DNA of 64,000 nucleotides from Luteibacter yeojuensis (GCF_000964085.1 NZ_JZRB01000008.1:27488-91487), one strand, 5' to 3'; numbered from the stretch's first letter, positions 24,949 to 34,760 are shown. The notes: a model not told the origin generated them from the sequence alone. Made by a program: numbers and translations.

Positions 24949-27179
24949 GCGTGGCCTGCCATGCGTTCATTCGCCATGCGCTCGCGGCGCAGCGCGCGCG
25001 CCACGGCGTGCCAGGCGCGGTCGATCAGCGGTACGCGCTCCTCGCGCCATTCCCTCGCCACCCCGGTCGAAACCAGCCGGGCCAGGCGGGTGAGGTCCAT
25101 GTCCTCGGCACGGACGCCGCGCTGGTTCACGAACAGGCAGCGGCCGGTGGCCGGCGAGAACCAGGCCAGCTTGCGGCGCACGGGCTCGCCATCGGCCTGG
25201 TCGAACTCGAACCAGGTGCCGAAGCGCAGGCTGGCGAAGCCGTCGTAAACCTCGCGGGCGGCAGGGTCGAGCGGCGTGGGCTCCATCGGCGCCACGGGTT
25301 CGCCGTGCGCGGTGCCTTCGCCCAGCCGCGGGCGCTGCTTGAGGCGCATGGCCACGTCGGTGGTGGTGAGGCTTTCGTCGCCCTGGCGCGCCTGCGCCGG
25401 CTCGAACAGGCCGGCGGCCACCTGCGCGGCTTCGGAGGGGTGCATCCCCAGGTGTTCGAGCCCGCGCTCCACTTCCTGGCGCAGCTTGAGCGTGTCGGGG
25501 ACGGGACGGCGGCCGAGGAGCTGGTCGGTGACGCCCAGGCAGTGCAGGTAGGCCTCGCCGGTTTCGCCACCACGCAAGATGTGCAGGGCCAGCACGTCGG
25601 CCCAGGTGCGCTCGAGCAGGATGCGCAACACGCCCCGGGGCGCGCCCGCGCCCTCGCCGAGGCGCTCGCCCATCACTTCGCTGGCGCGCTGGCGGGCGCG
25701 CTCGAGGCGGTCGCGGCCCTCCATCGCTTCGATCTGGCGGCGTTCGGCCACGTGGGCCTTGCGCGTCAGCTGGGCGATCTGCGCCTCGATGTCGGCGCGC
25801 CACGACGGGTCGATCACCTGCGCGATGCTGGCATCGACCACAAGGCGCTCCAGGCGGTCGAGCAGGGCCGCGTCGGGCTCGCCTTCCACCGGGTCGAGCC
25901 AGTGGTGCGCGGCTTCGCTCACGGTGTTGAGCAGCTGGCGCGCCGGGTGCTCGGCCTTGTCGAAGAAGCCGCGATCGTTGACGGCCGCGCGCAGCATGGG
26001 CCACTGCAGGCCGCCCAGCACGCGGCGGCCGGCGCTTTCGTCGCTGAGTTCGTGGCCCAGGTTCTGGAACAGCATGGCGGTGAGTTCCACCGTATCGCCC
26101 TGTTCCGGCGTGAGCTCGGCCTGCGGCGACCCGGCCGGGCGGCCGCGGTTGAGCTGGGCCAGCAGTTCGTCGCGCAGGGCCGAGGCGCTGCGGATTTCGC
26201 GCTGCGCGGCGTCGGTCACGTCGCTGACGTGGCCCTGCAGGGCCAGCAGCGCGGTCTGCAGTTCGTCGTCGGATGCCAGGCGGCCCGGCGCGAAGCCGGC
26301 GCCGCGGCCGGTCTGCGCGCGCTCGGCGAGCAACTGGCGCAGGCTTTCGAGCACGCCGATGTTGCCTTCCGGGGCGGCACCGCCGGCACCACCCGCGCCA
26401 CCGCCGGCGCCCATGCCACCCGCGCCCTCGCCGGCGGCCTCGGCCGCACGGCGGCGGTCGCCGGCGGGCGTGCTGGCCACGCGCACGTTGGGGTACACGC
26501 GGAAACCCGGCAGGATGCCGCGGGTGCGGTAATGCTCGTTGAGGGCGCCGTAGAACGATTCGCTGTGGCCGAGCACGCGGGTATCCACGGCCTGGAACAG
26601 GATGAGCCGGTGCGCCGGGGTCAGCGGCATGGTCTCCATGGCGGCGCGCAGCGCGGCCGTGAGCGCGCGCGGGCCGGCGGGCAGGGCCTCGCCCTCCAGC
26701 GGCGGCGTGCCGGCCAGCACGGCAAGACGGTAACCCAGCTCGAACAGGCTGCTGGCGCTGCGCGCTTCCGCGCGGGCGGCCATGCTGCTTAGGGCGTCGG
26801 TCTGTTCCTGCTCCTCGGGGTCGACCAGGCTCAGGTTGAGGCCGCCGTATTCATTCGTGGACGGGCGGCTATCGGGCGTATTGCCCAGCCCGCGGAACCG
26901 CTCGGAAAGATGCGACGCGAAGCGGTTGCGGAACGCCGGGCCCTCGCGCTGCACGATGCCGCGGCTCTCGAAGCAATCCTGCTGCTCGAGGTGGTTGCGG
27001 CTGCTTTCGGCGATGGCGAACATCCGCTGGTCGAAGTCGCGCAGCGCATCGCGCAGCGGCATGTCGAGCCAGGTGAGGCAAAGGGAAAGACCCTGCTGCG
27101 CTTCGCGTTCGGCACGCGGCGATAGGGCGACGGGATGCGGACCCGTCCGACCGAACGGCGGCGTGCCAGAAGCATTCAT
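24945..27179 (-). CDS. DUF1631 family protein
   Basis: A 744-residue mostly helical cytoplasmic protein. The N-terminal part (LCLTWLDMPLRDALRDFDQRMF, NEYGGLNLSLVDPEEQEQ), the central QNLGHELSDESAGRRVLGGLQWPMLRAAV-type segment, and the C-terminal GTWFEFDQADGEPVRRKLAWFSPATGRCLFVNQRG are the DUF1631 pattern common in Xanthomonadales. A glycine/alanine-rich linker (about 245-268) separates two parts. The C-terminal piece has a PilZ-like look. Function unknown; coupling to the PilZ gene suggests c-di-GMP signalling. Confidence 0.85.
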   Translation of the reverse strand: MNASGTPPFGRTGPHPVALSPRAEREAQQGLSLCLTWLDMPLRDALRDFDQRMFAIAESSRNHLEQQDCFESRGIVQREGPAFRNRFASHLSERFRGLGNTPDSRPSTNEYGGLNLSLVDPEEQEQTDALSSMAARAEARSASSLFELGYRLAVLAGTPPLEGEALPAGPRALTAALRAAMETMPLTPAHRLILFQAVDTRVLGHSESFYGALNEHYRTRGILPGFRVYPNVRVASTPAGDRRRAAEAAGEGAGGMGAGGGAGGAGGAAPEGNIGVLESLRQLLAERAQTGRGAGFAPGRLASDDELQTALLALQGHVSDVTDAAQREIRSASALRDELLAQLNRGRPAGSPQAELTPEQGDTVELTAMLFQNLGHELSDESAGRRVLGGLQWPMLRAAVNDRGFFDKAEHPARQLLNTVSEAAHHWLDPVEGEPDAALLDRLERLVVDASIAQVIDPSWRADIEAQIAQLTRKAHVAERRQIEAMEGRDRLERARQRASEVMGERLGEGAGAPRGVLRILLERTWADVLALHILRGGETGEAYLHCLGVTDQLLGRRPVPDTLKLRQEVERGLEHLGMHPSEAAQVAAGLFEPAQARQGDESLTTTDVAMRLKQRPRLGEGTAHGEPVAPMEPTPLDPAAREVYDGFASLRFGTWFEFDQADGEPVRRKLAWFSPATGRCLFVNQRGVRAEDMDLTRLARLVSTGVAREWREERVPLIDRAWHAVARALRRERMANERMAGHA

Positions 27180-27280
27180 GAGATAGGCCCCTCCCCGGCC
27201 TTGGGCGCAAGTTTAGACGGCCATCCACCCCCCGCGCCAGCGGGGGCGTGAAGGGCATTGGGCCTATCCAAAAGGTGGGG

Positions 27281-28438
27281 TCACGCCATGAAGGCTTCGA
27301 TCACGTCATTGAGGAACCGCTGGCCCAGGTCGGTAGCCTTCAGCCGCGCCGGGTCGGCCTCCAGCCAGCCCTTGCGCCGCCCCTCATCCAGCCCGGCGGC
27401 CATGGCGCTCGCCGGCAGGCCGGTGCGCTCGGCGAAATCGGCCATGGGCACCCCGTCGATGAGGCGCAGGGCGTTGAGCATGTATTCGAAGGGCAGGTCG
27501 GCGCCCTCGACGAGGCTATCGCCGCCGATGCGGGCCGGGCCGCCGGCCGCGGCGAGGTAAGCCGCGGGCAGCCGGGTCTTCCAGCGCCGCCGGACGCCGC
27601 CCGGGCCGCTGAGCTTGCCGTGGGCGCCCGCCCCGATGCCGAGGTAATCGCCGAAGCGCCAGTAATTGAGGTTATGGGCGCAGCGGCGGCCGGGCAGTGC
27701 ATACGCCGAGACCTCGTACTGGCCGTAGCCACCCTCGGCCAGGCGGGCCTGGCAGGCTTCCTGGATGGCCCAGGCCGCGTCGTCGTCGGGCAGGGGCGGC
27801 GGGTTGGCCGCGAAGGCCGTGTTTGGTTCCAGGGTGAGCTGGTAGTGCGAGATGTGCGTGGGGCCGAGGGCCATGGCCTTGTCCACGTCCTCGAGCGCCC
27901 CGGCCAGGTCCTGCTGGGGCAGCGCGTACATCAGGTCGATGTTGAGGTTGTCGATGCCGGCGTCCTGCGCCTGCTTCACGGCATCCGCCGCTTCGTGCGC
28001 GGAATGGATGCGGCCGAGGCGGTGCAGCTTGTCGTTGTCGAAGCTCTGCACCCCGAACGAGATGCGGTTGACCCCCGCGGCCAGGTAGCCGTCGAAGCGG
28101 CCGTGCTCCACGGTGCCGGGGTTTGTCTCCAGCGTCACTTCCGCATCGCGTGCGAACGGCAGGCGCTCGCGAGCGCCATCGAGGAAGCGGCCGATGAGCT
28201 CCGGCGTGAACAGGCTGGGCGTGCCGCCGCCGAAGAACACCGTCTCGATGGCGCGGCCACCGATGGCGTCACCAAAGTCGCGCAGGTCGGCGTCCAGGTC
28301 GGCCAGCAAGGTATCCACGTAGGCCGCGTATTCGGGCGTGCCGCGTACGCCGTGCGAGTTGAAATCGCAGTACGGGCATTTGCGCACGCACCACGGCATG
28401 TGGACGTACAACGAGAGCGGCGGCGGGACGAGGGTCAT
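27281..28438 (-). CDS. hemW: Radical SAM heme chaperone HemW
   Basis: A 385-residue radical SAM protein. The cluster motif is CVRKCPYCDFNSH (CxxxCxxC, about 18-25), the HemW form. GGGTPSLF, NPGTVE, GVQSF and the C-terminal HemN_C region with EYMLNALRLIDGV follow. Often mislabelled as oxygen-independent coproporphyrinogen oxidase; HemW instead carries heme. Its ATG overlaps the rdgB stop (ATGA). Confidence 0.93.
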   Translation of the reverse strand: MTLVPPPLSLYVHMPWCVRKCPYCDFNSHGVRGTPEYAAYVDTLLADLDADLRDFGDAIGGRAIETVFFGGGTPSLFTPELIGRFLDGARERLPFARDAEVTLETNPGTVEHGRFDGYLAAGVNRISFGVQSFDNDKLHRLGRIHSAHEAADAVKQAQDAGIDNLNIDLMYALPQQDLAGALEDVDKAMALGPTHISHYQLTLEPNTAFAANPPPLPDDDAAWAIQEACQARLAEGGYGQYEVSAYALPGRRCAHNLNYWRFGDYLGIGAGAHGKLSGPGGVRRRWKTRLPAAYLAAAGGPARIGGDSLVEGADLPFEYMLNALRLIDGVPMADFAERTGLPASAMAAGLDEGRRKGWLEADPARLKATDLGQRFLNDVIEAFMA

Positions 28439-29028
28439 GCGAGTTCGGCGAAGCGCGCCTTGAGGATATCGAGGGCCTGGCCGCGGTGGCTGAGGCGGTT
28501 CTTCAGCGCGGGCTCGATCTCGGCCGCGCCGAGGTCGGAGCCATCGGGCAGGAACAGCGGGTCGTAGCCGAAGCCGCCTTCGCCGCGTGGCGCCTCGAGG
28601 ATGCGGCCGTGCCAGCGCGCCTCGGCGATGAGCGGCGCCGGGTCGTCGGCGTGGCGCAGCACGACCAGCACGGCGATGAAGTAAGCCGTGCGCTTTTCCA
28701 GCGGCACGCCCGCCAGCTCGCGCAGCAGCCTGGCGTTGTTCGCGGCGCTGTCGCCGTGCACGCCCGAATACCGCGCCGCGTAAAGCCCGGGCGCGCCGCC
28801 GAGGGCATCGACGCAGATGCCCGAATCATCGGCGAGCGCGGGCAGGCCCGTGGCGCGCGCGGCGTGGCGCGCCTTGATCAGCGCGTTCTCGACGAAGGTG
28901 AGGCCGGTCTCGTCGGCATCGGTGACGCCCAGCGCCGTCTGCGGCACCAGTTGCACGCCGGTGCCCGCGAGCAGTTGCTCGAGTTCGACGACCTTGCCCG
29001 CGTTGCCCGAGGCCAGGACCAGTCGCAT
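28435..29028 (-). CDS. rdgB: XTP/dITP diphosphohydrolase
   Basis: A 197-residue Ham1/RdgB house-cleaning enzyme removing ITP, dITP and XTP. The nucleotide loop SGNAGKVVEL at the N terminus, LADDSGICVDALGGAPGLYAARY and GEGGFGYDPLF are diagnostic. The ATG at 29028 has GGAGGGG upstream and overlaps the GNAT stop by one base (TGATG). A much longer open frame upstream is a shadow. Confidence 0.95.
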   Translation of the reverse strand: MRLVLASGNAGKVVELEQLLAGTGVQLVPQTALGVTDADETGLTFVENALIKARHAARATGLPALADDSGICVDALGGAPGLYAARYSGVHGDSAANNARLLRELAGVPLEKRTAYFIAVLVVLRHADDPAPLIAEARWHGRILEAPRGEGGFGYDPLFLPDGSDLGAAEIEPALKNRLSHRGQALDILKARFAELA

Positions 29029-29537
29029 CACAGCCCCTCCGAGAAGGCCGGCACGTAATCGACGCGGCCGGCATAGCCTTCCAGGCCGGCGACGGTGAGC
29101 GGCAGCACCTGGAACGCGTTGCCGCCGTCGAAGGCATCGTGCAGGCCGAAGGCCGAGGCCCTGGTGAATCCAAACGCGCCGTAATACGCCGGCGAGCCCA
29201 GCACGAACACGGCGCGCGCGTCGGCGACGAAACACGCGCCGATGCCTTCCTCGATGAGCGCATGGCCGATGCCCTGGCGTTGCAGGTCGGGGTGCACCGC
29301 AACCGGCGCGAGGCCGAGCGCCTTGCCATCGTCGCCGTTCTCGACGGTGAGCGGCGAGAACAGCACATGGCCCACGACGGCATCGTCGTCGTCGACGGCC
29401 ACCAGCGAGATCGTGGCCTGGCCGGTCTCGACCAGGCGGCGGACCAGGTCCCCCTCGTTGGGCCGGCCGAACGCGGCGTGGTGCACGGCCACGATGGCGT
29501 CGAGGTCGGCTTCCGTGGCGGCGCGGACGTCGGTCAC
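29028..29537 (-). CDS. GNAT family N-acetyltransferase
   Basis: A 169-residue acyl-CoA-dependent acetyltransferase. The acetyl-CoA loop is [20 protein letters not shown] (Q/RxxGxG/A, about 80-99), followed by [15 protein letters not shown] (about 115-130), typical of the YhbS/small-molecule branch. Start is GTG at 29537, four-base overlap with the rph stop (GTGA). Substrate unknown. It sits between rph and rdgB, which are often direct neighbours. Confidence 0.9.
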   Translation of the reverse strand: MTDVRAATEADLDAIVAVHHAAFGRPNEGDLVRRLVETGQATISLVAVDDDDAVVGHVLFSPLTVENGDDGKALGLAPVAVHPDLQRQGIGHALIEEGIGACFVADARAVFVLGSPAYYGAFGFTRASAFGLHDAFDGGNAFQVLPLTVAGLEGYAGRVDYVPAFSEGL

Positions 29538-30265
29538 GGCGTGGCCTCCAGCGCGGCGCGCTGCGCCAGCACCAGCTCGCCGATGCCCTTGGTGGCCAGG
29601 TCGAGGAGGGCATCCATCTCGTCGCGGCGGAAGGCATGGCCCTCGGCCGTGCCCTGCACCTCGATGAAGCCGCCGCCATCGTTCATGACCACGTTCATGT
29701 CGGTATCGCAGTTGGAATCTTCGGCGTAATCGAGGTCGAGCACCGGCACGCCCTGGTACACGCCCACCGACACCGCCGCGATGGCGCCGAGGATGGGGTT
29801 GCGCTTGATGGCGTTGCGCTTCAGCAGCGTGCCGACGGCATCGACCAGGGCCACGTAGGCACCCGTGATGGCCGCGGTGCGGGTGCCGCCATCGGCCTGG
29901 ATGACGTCGCAATCGAGGGTGATGACCCGCTCGCCCAGGGCGGCGCGGTCGACGCAGGCACGGAGCGAGCGGCCCACGAGGCGCTGGATCTCCATGGTGC
30001 GGCCACCCTGGCCGCCACGCGCGGCTTCGCGCTGGTTACGTTCGGTGGTGGCGCGGGGCAGCATGCCGTACTCGGCGGTGACCCAGCCCTCGCCCTTGCC
30101 GCGGAGCCACGGCGGCACGCGCTCTTCGATGGACGCGGTGCACAGCACCTTGGTATCGCCGAAGCTGACGAGCACGGAGCCCTCGGCGTGGCGGGTGTAA
30201 TGGCGTTCGATGCTGACGGTACGAAGCTGGTCGGCGGCGCGGCCGCTCGGACGGGAAAAGGTCAT
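29534..30265 (-). CDS. rph: Ribonuclease PH
   Basis: A 243-residue phosphorolytic 3' exoribonuclease trimming tRNA 3' ends. The start [48 protein letters not shown] and [18 protein letters not shown] are hallmarks. Full length, unlike the broken copy in E. coli K-12. Divergent from yicC with a 76-base gap holding both promoters. Confidence 0.96.
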   Translation of the reverse strand: MTFSRPSGRAADQLRTVSIERHYTRHAEGSVLVSFGDTKVLCTASIEERVPPWLRGKGEGWVTAEYGMLPRATTERNQREAARGGQGGRTMEIQRLVGRSLRACVDRAALGERVITLDCDVIQADGGTRTAAITGAYVALVDAVGTLLKRNAIKRNPILGAIAAVSVGVYQGVPVLDLDYAEDSNCDTDMNVVMNDGGGFIEVQGTAEGHAFRRDEMDALLDLATKGIGELVLAQRAALEATP

Positions 30266-30341
30266 GTGGGGGCCTGGGTTGGGCGCGGGCGGTGGGTCAG
30301 TTTACCATTGCCGCCTTTCCCGCCGCGCGAGCGAAGCCCCC

Positions 30342-31205
30342 ATGATCCGCAGCATGACCGCTTATGCCTCCGCCGAGGCTTCGGGCCCGGCCGGCGCCCT
30401 CACTTGCGAACTGCGCACGGTGAACCACCGCTACCTCGAGATCAGCCCCCGGCTGCCCGAGGACCTGCGCAGCTTCGAGAGTGCCCTGCGCGAGCGCATC
30501 GCCACCAAGCTGTCACGCGGCAAAGTGGATGTGACGGTGCGGCTACGCACCGAGCAGGGCAGCGCCGAGGGCCTGCGCATCAACGGCACGGTGCTGGCGC
30601 GCCTGTCCGAGCTGGCCATGGACCTCGAACAGCGCTTCCCGCGCATGAACATCGAGTTCACCGAGCTGCTCCGCTTCCCCGGCGTGATGCAGCAACCCGA
30701 AGCCGACGCCGACGCCCTGCAGGCCGCCCTCATGGACGTGGTCGACCGCGCCCTCGACGCCCTCACCGACACCCGCGGCCGCGAAGGCAGCAAGCTCGGC
30801 GAGATCCTGCGCGACCGCCTCGACGGCATCGAGAAGATCGTCGGCGATGTCCGCGGCTGGCTGCCCGAGATCCGCACGGCGCTGCGCGCCCGCCTCGAGA
30901 CCCGCCTGGCCGATGTCCGCCAGCCCGTGGAACCCGGCCGCCTCGAGCAGGAGCTGGTCATCCAGATCACCCGCATCGACGTGGACGAAGAACTTGACCG
31001 CCTCGCCACCCACATCGCCGAAGCCCGCCGCGTGCTGGCGCTGAAGGAACCGGTGGGCCGCCGCCTCGACTTCCTCATGCAGGAATTCAACCGCGAGGCG
31101 AACACGCTGGGGTCCAAGTCGATTGATTCGCGCACCACCAATGCCGCCGTGGAGCTGAAGGTGTTGATCGAGCAGATGCGGGAGCAGGTGCAGAACATCG
31201 AGTGA
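30342..31205 (+). CDS. yicC: YicC/YloC family endoribonuclease
   Basis: A 287-residue protein starting MIRSMTAYASAEA, with ELRTVNHRYLEISPRLPEDLR and the C-terminal GRRLDFLMQEFNREANTLGSK and AAVELKVLIEQMREQVQNIE. The family has RNase activity. The ATG at 30342 fits the conserved N terminus. In related genomes yicC is normally next to gmk; here gmk is about 12 kb away. Confidence 0.94.
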   Translation: MIRSMTAYASAEASGPAGALTCELRTVNHRYLEISPRLPEDLRSFESALRERIATKLSRGKVDVTVRLRTEQGSAEGLRINGTVLARLSELAMDLEQRFPRMNIEFTELLRFPGVMQQPEADADALQAALMDVVDRALDALTDTRGREGSKLGEILRDRLDGIEKIVGDVRGWLPEIRTALRARLETRLADVRQPVEPGRLEQELVIQITRIDVDEELDRLATHIAEARRVLALKEPVGRRLDFLMQEFNREANTLGSKSIDSRTTNAAVELKVLIEQMREQVQNIE

Positions 31206-31223
31206 CCGGATAAGGACGGCTCG

Positions 31224-31634
31224 ATGACCCAGCATGTTTCGAGCGGTTGGCACGCCAGGATGGCATGCGCCATCGTGCTCGCCACGGCCTGCGTCGGAGG
31301 CGCGGTCGCGGCCGAGCCGGGACTTCGCCCGGCGTATCAGCAGTGCATCGATGCCACGGGTGGCGTGACGCCCGACATCAAGAAGTGCATGAGTGCCGAG
31401 TACGCCTTCCAGGATAGGCGTTTGAACAACACCTATCGGACTTTGATGGCGTCGCTGCATGGCGATGCGGTTGTGGCGCTTCGTGCAGAAGAGCGCGCCT
31501 GGATCAAGGAGAAAGAAGCAAAGTGCGACGCCGGACGTGAACCCGGCCAGGCCGACGAGCTTGCTGCCTACGATTGTTCCGTCACCCAAACAGCAAAGCG
31601 GGCAGCCGAGCTGGAAAAGCGGCTGGCGAAGTAA
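31224..31634 (+). CDS. Secreted LprI-like (DUF1311) protein
   Basis: A 136-residue protein with a signal peptide (cleavage near AVA|AEP, about residue 30). The mature part is one DUF1311/LprI-like domain: YQQCIDATGG, then MSAEYAFQDRRLNNTYRTLM, LRAEERAWIKEKEAKCD and QTAKRAAELEKRLAK, with four cysteines likely forming disulfides. Some family members inhibit lysozyme. It is related to the two domains of the protein at 34833. Confidence 0.85.
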   Translation: MTQHVSSGWHARMACAIVLATACVGGAVAAEPGLRPAYQQCIDATGGVTPDIKKCMSAEYAFQDRRLNNTYRTLMASLHGDAVVALRAEERAWIKEKEAKCDAGREPGQADELAAYDCSVTQTAKRAAELEKRLAK

Positions 31635-31737
31635 GCCCTTCAGACAGGATGAAGGGACGGCAGCATGGCCCTTCCGGCACTTGTTGGCACCGCGCCACCC
31701 CCGCAAGGTCAAGCCTGACAAACCAGGGGATGAAACC

Positions 31738-32220
31738 ATGCGTACCAAGATGACCTTCGCAGCGACGCTAGCCTTCGCCATCGCCGGTGCCGCAAGCGCG
31801 GCAGACGCCCCCACCGCCGAGGGCGCCCTCACAAAAACCGTCACGGCCCTCGACACACAGTTCTTCGCCACCTTCAACACCTGCGCCACGCCCGGCCAGC
31901 TCGACAAGCACGCCGCCATGCTGGACGAGCACCTCGAGTTCTACCACGACAATGGCGGCGTCACCTGGACGCGTAAGGACTACCTTGAACGCACGGGCAA
32001 GAACGTATGCGGCCACTTCCGCCGCAAGCTCGTCGCCGGTTCGCTGCAGGTGTACCCCATCAAAGATTTTGGCGCGATCGAAGAGGGCGACCAGGAGTTC
32101 TGCGATCTGCAGACCGACAAGTGCTTCGGCGCCGCGCACTTCATGCTGGTGTGGCACCAGGCAGGGGGCGGTTGGCAAGTAACACGCGCCTTTAGCTATG
32201 GGCACCACGCCTTGCCGTGA
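31738..32220 (+). CDS. Secreted SnoaL-like (NTF2-fold) protein
   Basis: A 160-residue protein with a signal peptide ending near ASA|ADA (about 21). The mature domain has HAAMLDEHLEFYHDNGGVTWTRKDY and ends FMLVWHQAGGGWQVTRAFSYGHH, the pattern of DUF4440/SnoaL-like NTF2 folds. Such domains bind small molecules or act as weak enzymes; no substrate is apparent. The ATG at 31738 follows AGGGG; longer frame upstream is a shadow of the LprI-like gene. Confidence 0.78.
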   Translation: MRTKMTFAATLAFAIAGAASAADAPTAEGALTKTVTALDTQFFATFNTCATPGQLDKHAAMLDEHLEFYHDNGGVTWTRKDYLERTGKNVCGHFRRKLVAGSLQVYPIKDFGAIEEGDQEFCDLQTDKCFGAAHFMLVWHQAGGGWQVTRAFSYGHHALP

Positions 32221-32256
32221 CATAGGCCGCGGGATATTGAGCGACCTGCCTTGCCG

Positions 32257-33453
32257 TCAGTGGACAGCGGCGACCTTGATCACCAGGTCGGCGAAGTCTT
32301 CGAATCCCTCGCCCTCTTCTTCCTGTTCGCTGTTCTTTGCGATCTGGCGGACGGCGACGATGTGCGCGGCGGGAATGACGACGACCGACTGCCCGCCATC
32401 GCCGTCACCGTAGAAGGCGCCCACCGGACCCTGGGTAACCTTGAACATCTTGTTGGGACCGAAGCCCCGGCTCTGCAGATCGGCCTGGAACGTGCTCCTG
32501 CCGTCAGGCCCCAGGGCTGCGAACACGCCATCGAAGACGGCACCCTGGTTGTCGTAGCTGGCGCCCTTCAAGCCTTTCTCGAGCTTGGCCACCGTGGCCT
32601 CGGGTACGCCGGCCTTGCGTAGCTTTTCGAATGATGCCGGGTCGGTTTCAAGGTGGATCCACAGCGGCTTGCGCCACCAGAGCAGGCCGCATTCATCGAT
32701 TCCCTGCGCCTGCAGCATCGCGTCGATGTAGCGGGTGGAGACAAGCTGCTTGCCTTTCCACTCGCCCCGCTGCATCACCAGTGCGCCCAGCTTGCCAAGA
32801 TCCGCCGCCGTGAGCGGCAGGCCGGCCATGGCGTAGGGATTGCCGGCCTTGTCCGTTTCCCAGTTGCCGGGCGTGATATCCATGGCCTTGAACAGCCCTT
32901 CCCGGAAGAACCCATCCATGGGCTTGCCCGTCACCTTGAGGACGATGCCGGCGAGCAGGTTCACGGCCTTGTTGTTGTAAACGAAACGCGTGCCAGGCGG
33001 GCTGTCGAGTTCCGCCGCGAGCGCAAGCTGCACGGCGTCAGGCGCGGGATAAATCTCCGTGCCGGGGGTACCGGCCTGGATCCCCGAGTAGTGATCCAGC
33101 AGCATCCGCACGGTGATGGCGGCCTTCTGCCCCTGCCGCCACTCGGGATAAAAATCGGCGACCGGCTGGTCGAGCGACTTTATCTTGCCTTCGTCGATGA
33201 GCTGGCCGATGCCGAGCGACACGACCGACTTGGTGACCGACATGAGTTCGATCGGCTCGGGTGCACTGCCTCCGGCGTAGTAATGGCCGATCTCCTTGCC
33301 ATCCTTCCAGATGACCATGGCATCGCTGTGCGAGGCTTCGGCTTCCTTCACGAGTTGCTTGAGCGCGGCCTGCTGCGGCGGCGACAGCGCGGCAGCGTGG
33401 GTGGCGGTGCTGGCGAAAAGGGCCAGCAGGGATGCGGCGAGCAGGTTGCGCAT
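32257..33453 (-). CDS. Exported serine hydrolase, beta-lactamase class C/PBP-like
   Basis: A 398-residue protein with a signal peptide (about 1-20, ASLLALFASTATHAA). The catalytic SxxK is SVTK in IELMSVTKSVVSLGIG (about residues 72-75), and YNN (about 158-160) corresponds to the Y-x-N motif. The family includes AmpC, esterases and D-aminopeptidases; exact activity cannot be told. Divergent from the S1/P1 nuclease gene. Confidence 0.87.
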   Translation of the reverse strand: MRNLLAASLLALFASTATHAAALSPPQQAALKQLVKEAEASHSDAMVIWKDGKEIGHYYAGGSAPEPIELMSVTKSVVSLGIGQLIDEGKIKSLDQPVADFYPEWRQGQKAAITVRMLLDHYSGIQAGTPGTEIYPAPDAVQLALAAELDSPPGTRFVYNNKAVNLLAGIVLKVTGKPMDGFFREGLFKAMDITPGNWETDKAGNPYAMAGLPLTAADLGKLGALVMQRGEWKGKQLVSTRYIDAMLQAQGIDECGLLWWRKPLWIHLETDPASFEKLRKAGVPEATVAKLEKGLKGASYDNQGAVFDGVFAALGPDGRSTFQADLQSRGFGPNKMFKVTQGPVGAFYGDGDGGQSVVVIPAAHIVAVRQIAKNSEQEEEGEGFEDFADLVIKVAAVH

Positions 33454-33596
33454 TCAGTCACTCCATCGACAGGCCTGCGACGCTAGGGAATTGCACCGGC
33501 GGCTGTCAAGGTGCCGTTCGTTTGCACTGCGGGGCGGAAGGACGCACGTACTATCTGCACGTGATGTACGACCTTTAACCGACAGGGGCCGACACG

Positions 33597-34628
33597 ATGA
33601 CCACGCTTTCCACCCGCGCCCGCGGCGCCACCACCGCGCTCGCCGTCGCCATCGGCACCTTGCTGGCCACGGGCCCCGCCCTGGGCTGGGGCCACCGCGG
33701 GCACGCGGTGATCGACCGCACGGCCATCGAGAGCCTGCCGCCCGATGGCCCGGTGTTCCTGCGCAACTACCTCAGCCTCATCGAGGATTCCTCCACGCTG
33801 CCCGATGACTGGCGCGACGACGCCACGCCGTTCTCGCGCATGGAGGAAGACCCGAACCACGGCTGGTTCCAGGAGCAGTTCGACTTCATGAAGCCGATCC
33901 CGCGCTCGCGCTTCGAGTTCATCCTGGCGCTGTCGAAACAGCAGCAAAAGCTGGCGGCCGAACATTCGCCCGATGCGCTTAAGACCAACGTGCGCTGGAC
34001 CGGCACGCTGCCGTATGCGCTCGTCGAGGTCTATGGGCACCTCGTGAACGGCTTCCGTTCCTACCGCGAGCGCCAGGCCCGTGGCGAGTCCACCGCCAAC
34101 ATCGAGACGGCCTGCGCCATGTTCGTCGCGCAGATGGGCCACTACGTTGGCGACGGTGCCCAGCCGCTTCACGTCACCATTCACCACGACGGCTGGCAGG
34201 GCCCGAACCCGAAGGGCTACACGCGGGACCACAAGATCCACGGCCGCATGGAAAGCGGCTTTGTCGACGCCATCGGCCTAAGCGACAAGGACATCCTGCC
34301 GAAGGTGCACCCGCTCGACCCGATGGATGGCGATGTGTTCGAGTCCGTGCTCGCTTACCTCACGGAATCGGGCAAGAGCGTCGAGGCGGTTTACCAGCTC
34401 GACCAGAAGGGGGCGTGGACCGACGCGTCGAACACGGATGCCCGTGAGCTGATCTACAACCGCACGGCGGCGGGTGCGAGCATGCTGCGTGACCTCGTCG
34501 TGCGGGCGTGGAAGGAAAGTGCGTTGCCGCGGACGTCGCACGGGCCGTCGTCGATTGATAGCAGCAACCCGGCGTATAACCCCGAGACGGGGTCGGCACC
34601 GGCGGCGCGGTCGCCGTCGGTGCGTTGA
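33597..34628 (+). CDS. Exported S1/P1-type nuclease
   Basis: A 343-residue protein. The signal peptide ends ALG|WGHRGH, so the mature protein would start with Trp31; in S1/P1 nucleases and related phospholipase C folds the N-terminal Trp is a zinc ligand, and WGxxGH is the family hallmark. Further ligands are in MGHYVGDGAQPLHVTIHHDGW. Expected to cut single-stranded nucleic acid outside the cytoplasm with three zinc ions. Some databases label this group zinc-dependent phospholipase C. Confidence 0.85.
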   Translation: MTTLSTRARGATTALAVAIGTLLATGPALGWGHRGHAVIDRTAIESLPPDGPVFLRNYLSLIEDSSTLPDDWRDDATPFSRMEEDPNHGWFQEQFDFMKPIPRSRFEFILALSKQQQKLAAEHSPDALKTNVRWTGTLPYALVEVYGHLVNGFRSYRERQARGESTANIETACAMFVAQMGHYVGDGAQPLHVTIHHDGWQGPNPKGYTRDHKIHGRMESGFVDAIGLSDKDILPKVHPLDPMDGDVFESVLAYLTESGKSVEAVYQLDQKGAWTDASNTDARELIYNRTAAGASMLRDLVVRAWKESALPRTSHGPSSIDSSNPAYNPETGSAPAARSPSVR

Positions 34629-34643
34629 TGTAGCTGGGGGGGG

Positions 34644-34668
34644 CATCGCGCGCAAGCGCGCTCCCACA
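34644..34668. repeat. REP-like single arm (family A, inverted)
   Basis: CATCGCGCGCAAGCGCGCTC followed by CCACA, 15 bases after the nuclease stop. Confidence 0.75.
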
Positions 34669-34718
34669 TTTGTCTTCGTTGTAATCGTGCGCAGGAAGGG
34701 CGTGTCATGCGCATCGGG

Positions 34719-34734
34719 ATGAGATGAATCTCAT
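34719..34734. promoter_or_regulatory. Perfect A/T-rich palindrome followed by a T-run
   Basis: ATGAGAT GA ATCTCAT, followed directly by TTTTTTC. It could be a weak terminator for the nuclease gene or an operator for the downstream LprI-like gene. The TGAGA/TCTCA half-sites resemble Fur boxes, but the spacing is 4 instead of 5. Confidence 0.45.
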
Positions 34735-34760
34735 TTTTTCTATTCCAGACAAATGCTTAT

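Noticed and set aside
27182..27268. GATAGGCCC/GGGCCTATC inverted repeat upstream of the DUF1631 gene
   Set aside because: Arms are 69 bases apart and the left arm is largely the gene's ribosome site; no supported role.
34719..34734. Confident Fur box
   Set aside because: Half-sites fit, but the spacing is one base short and the T-run offers a terminator explanation.
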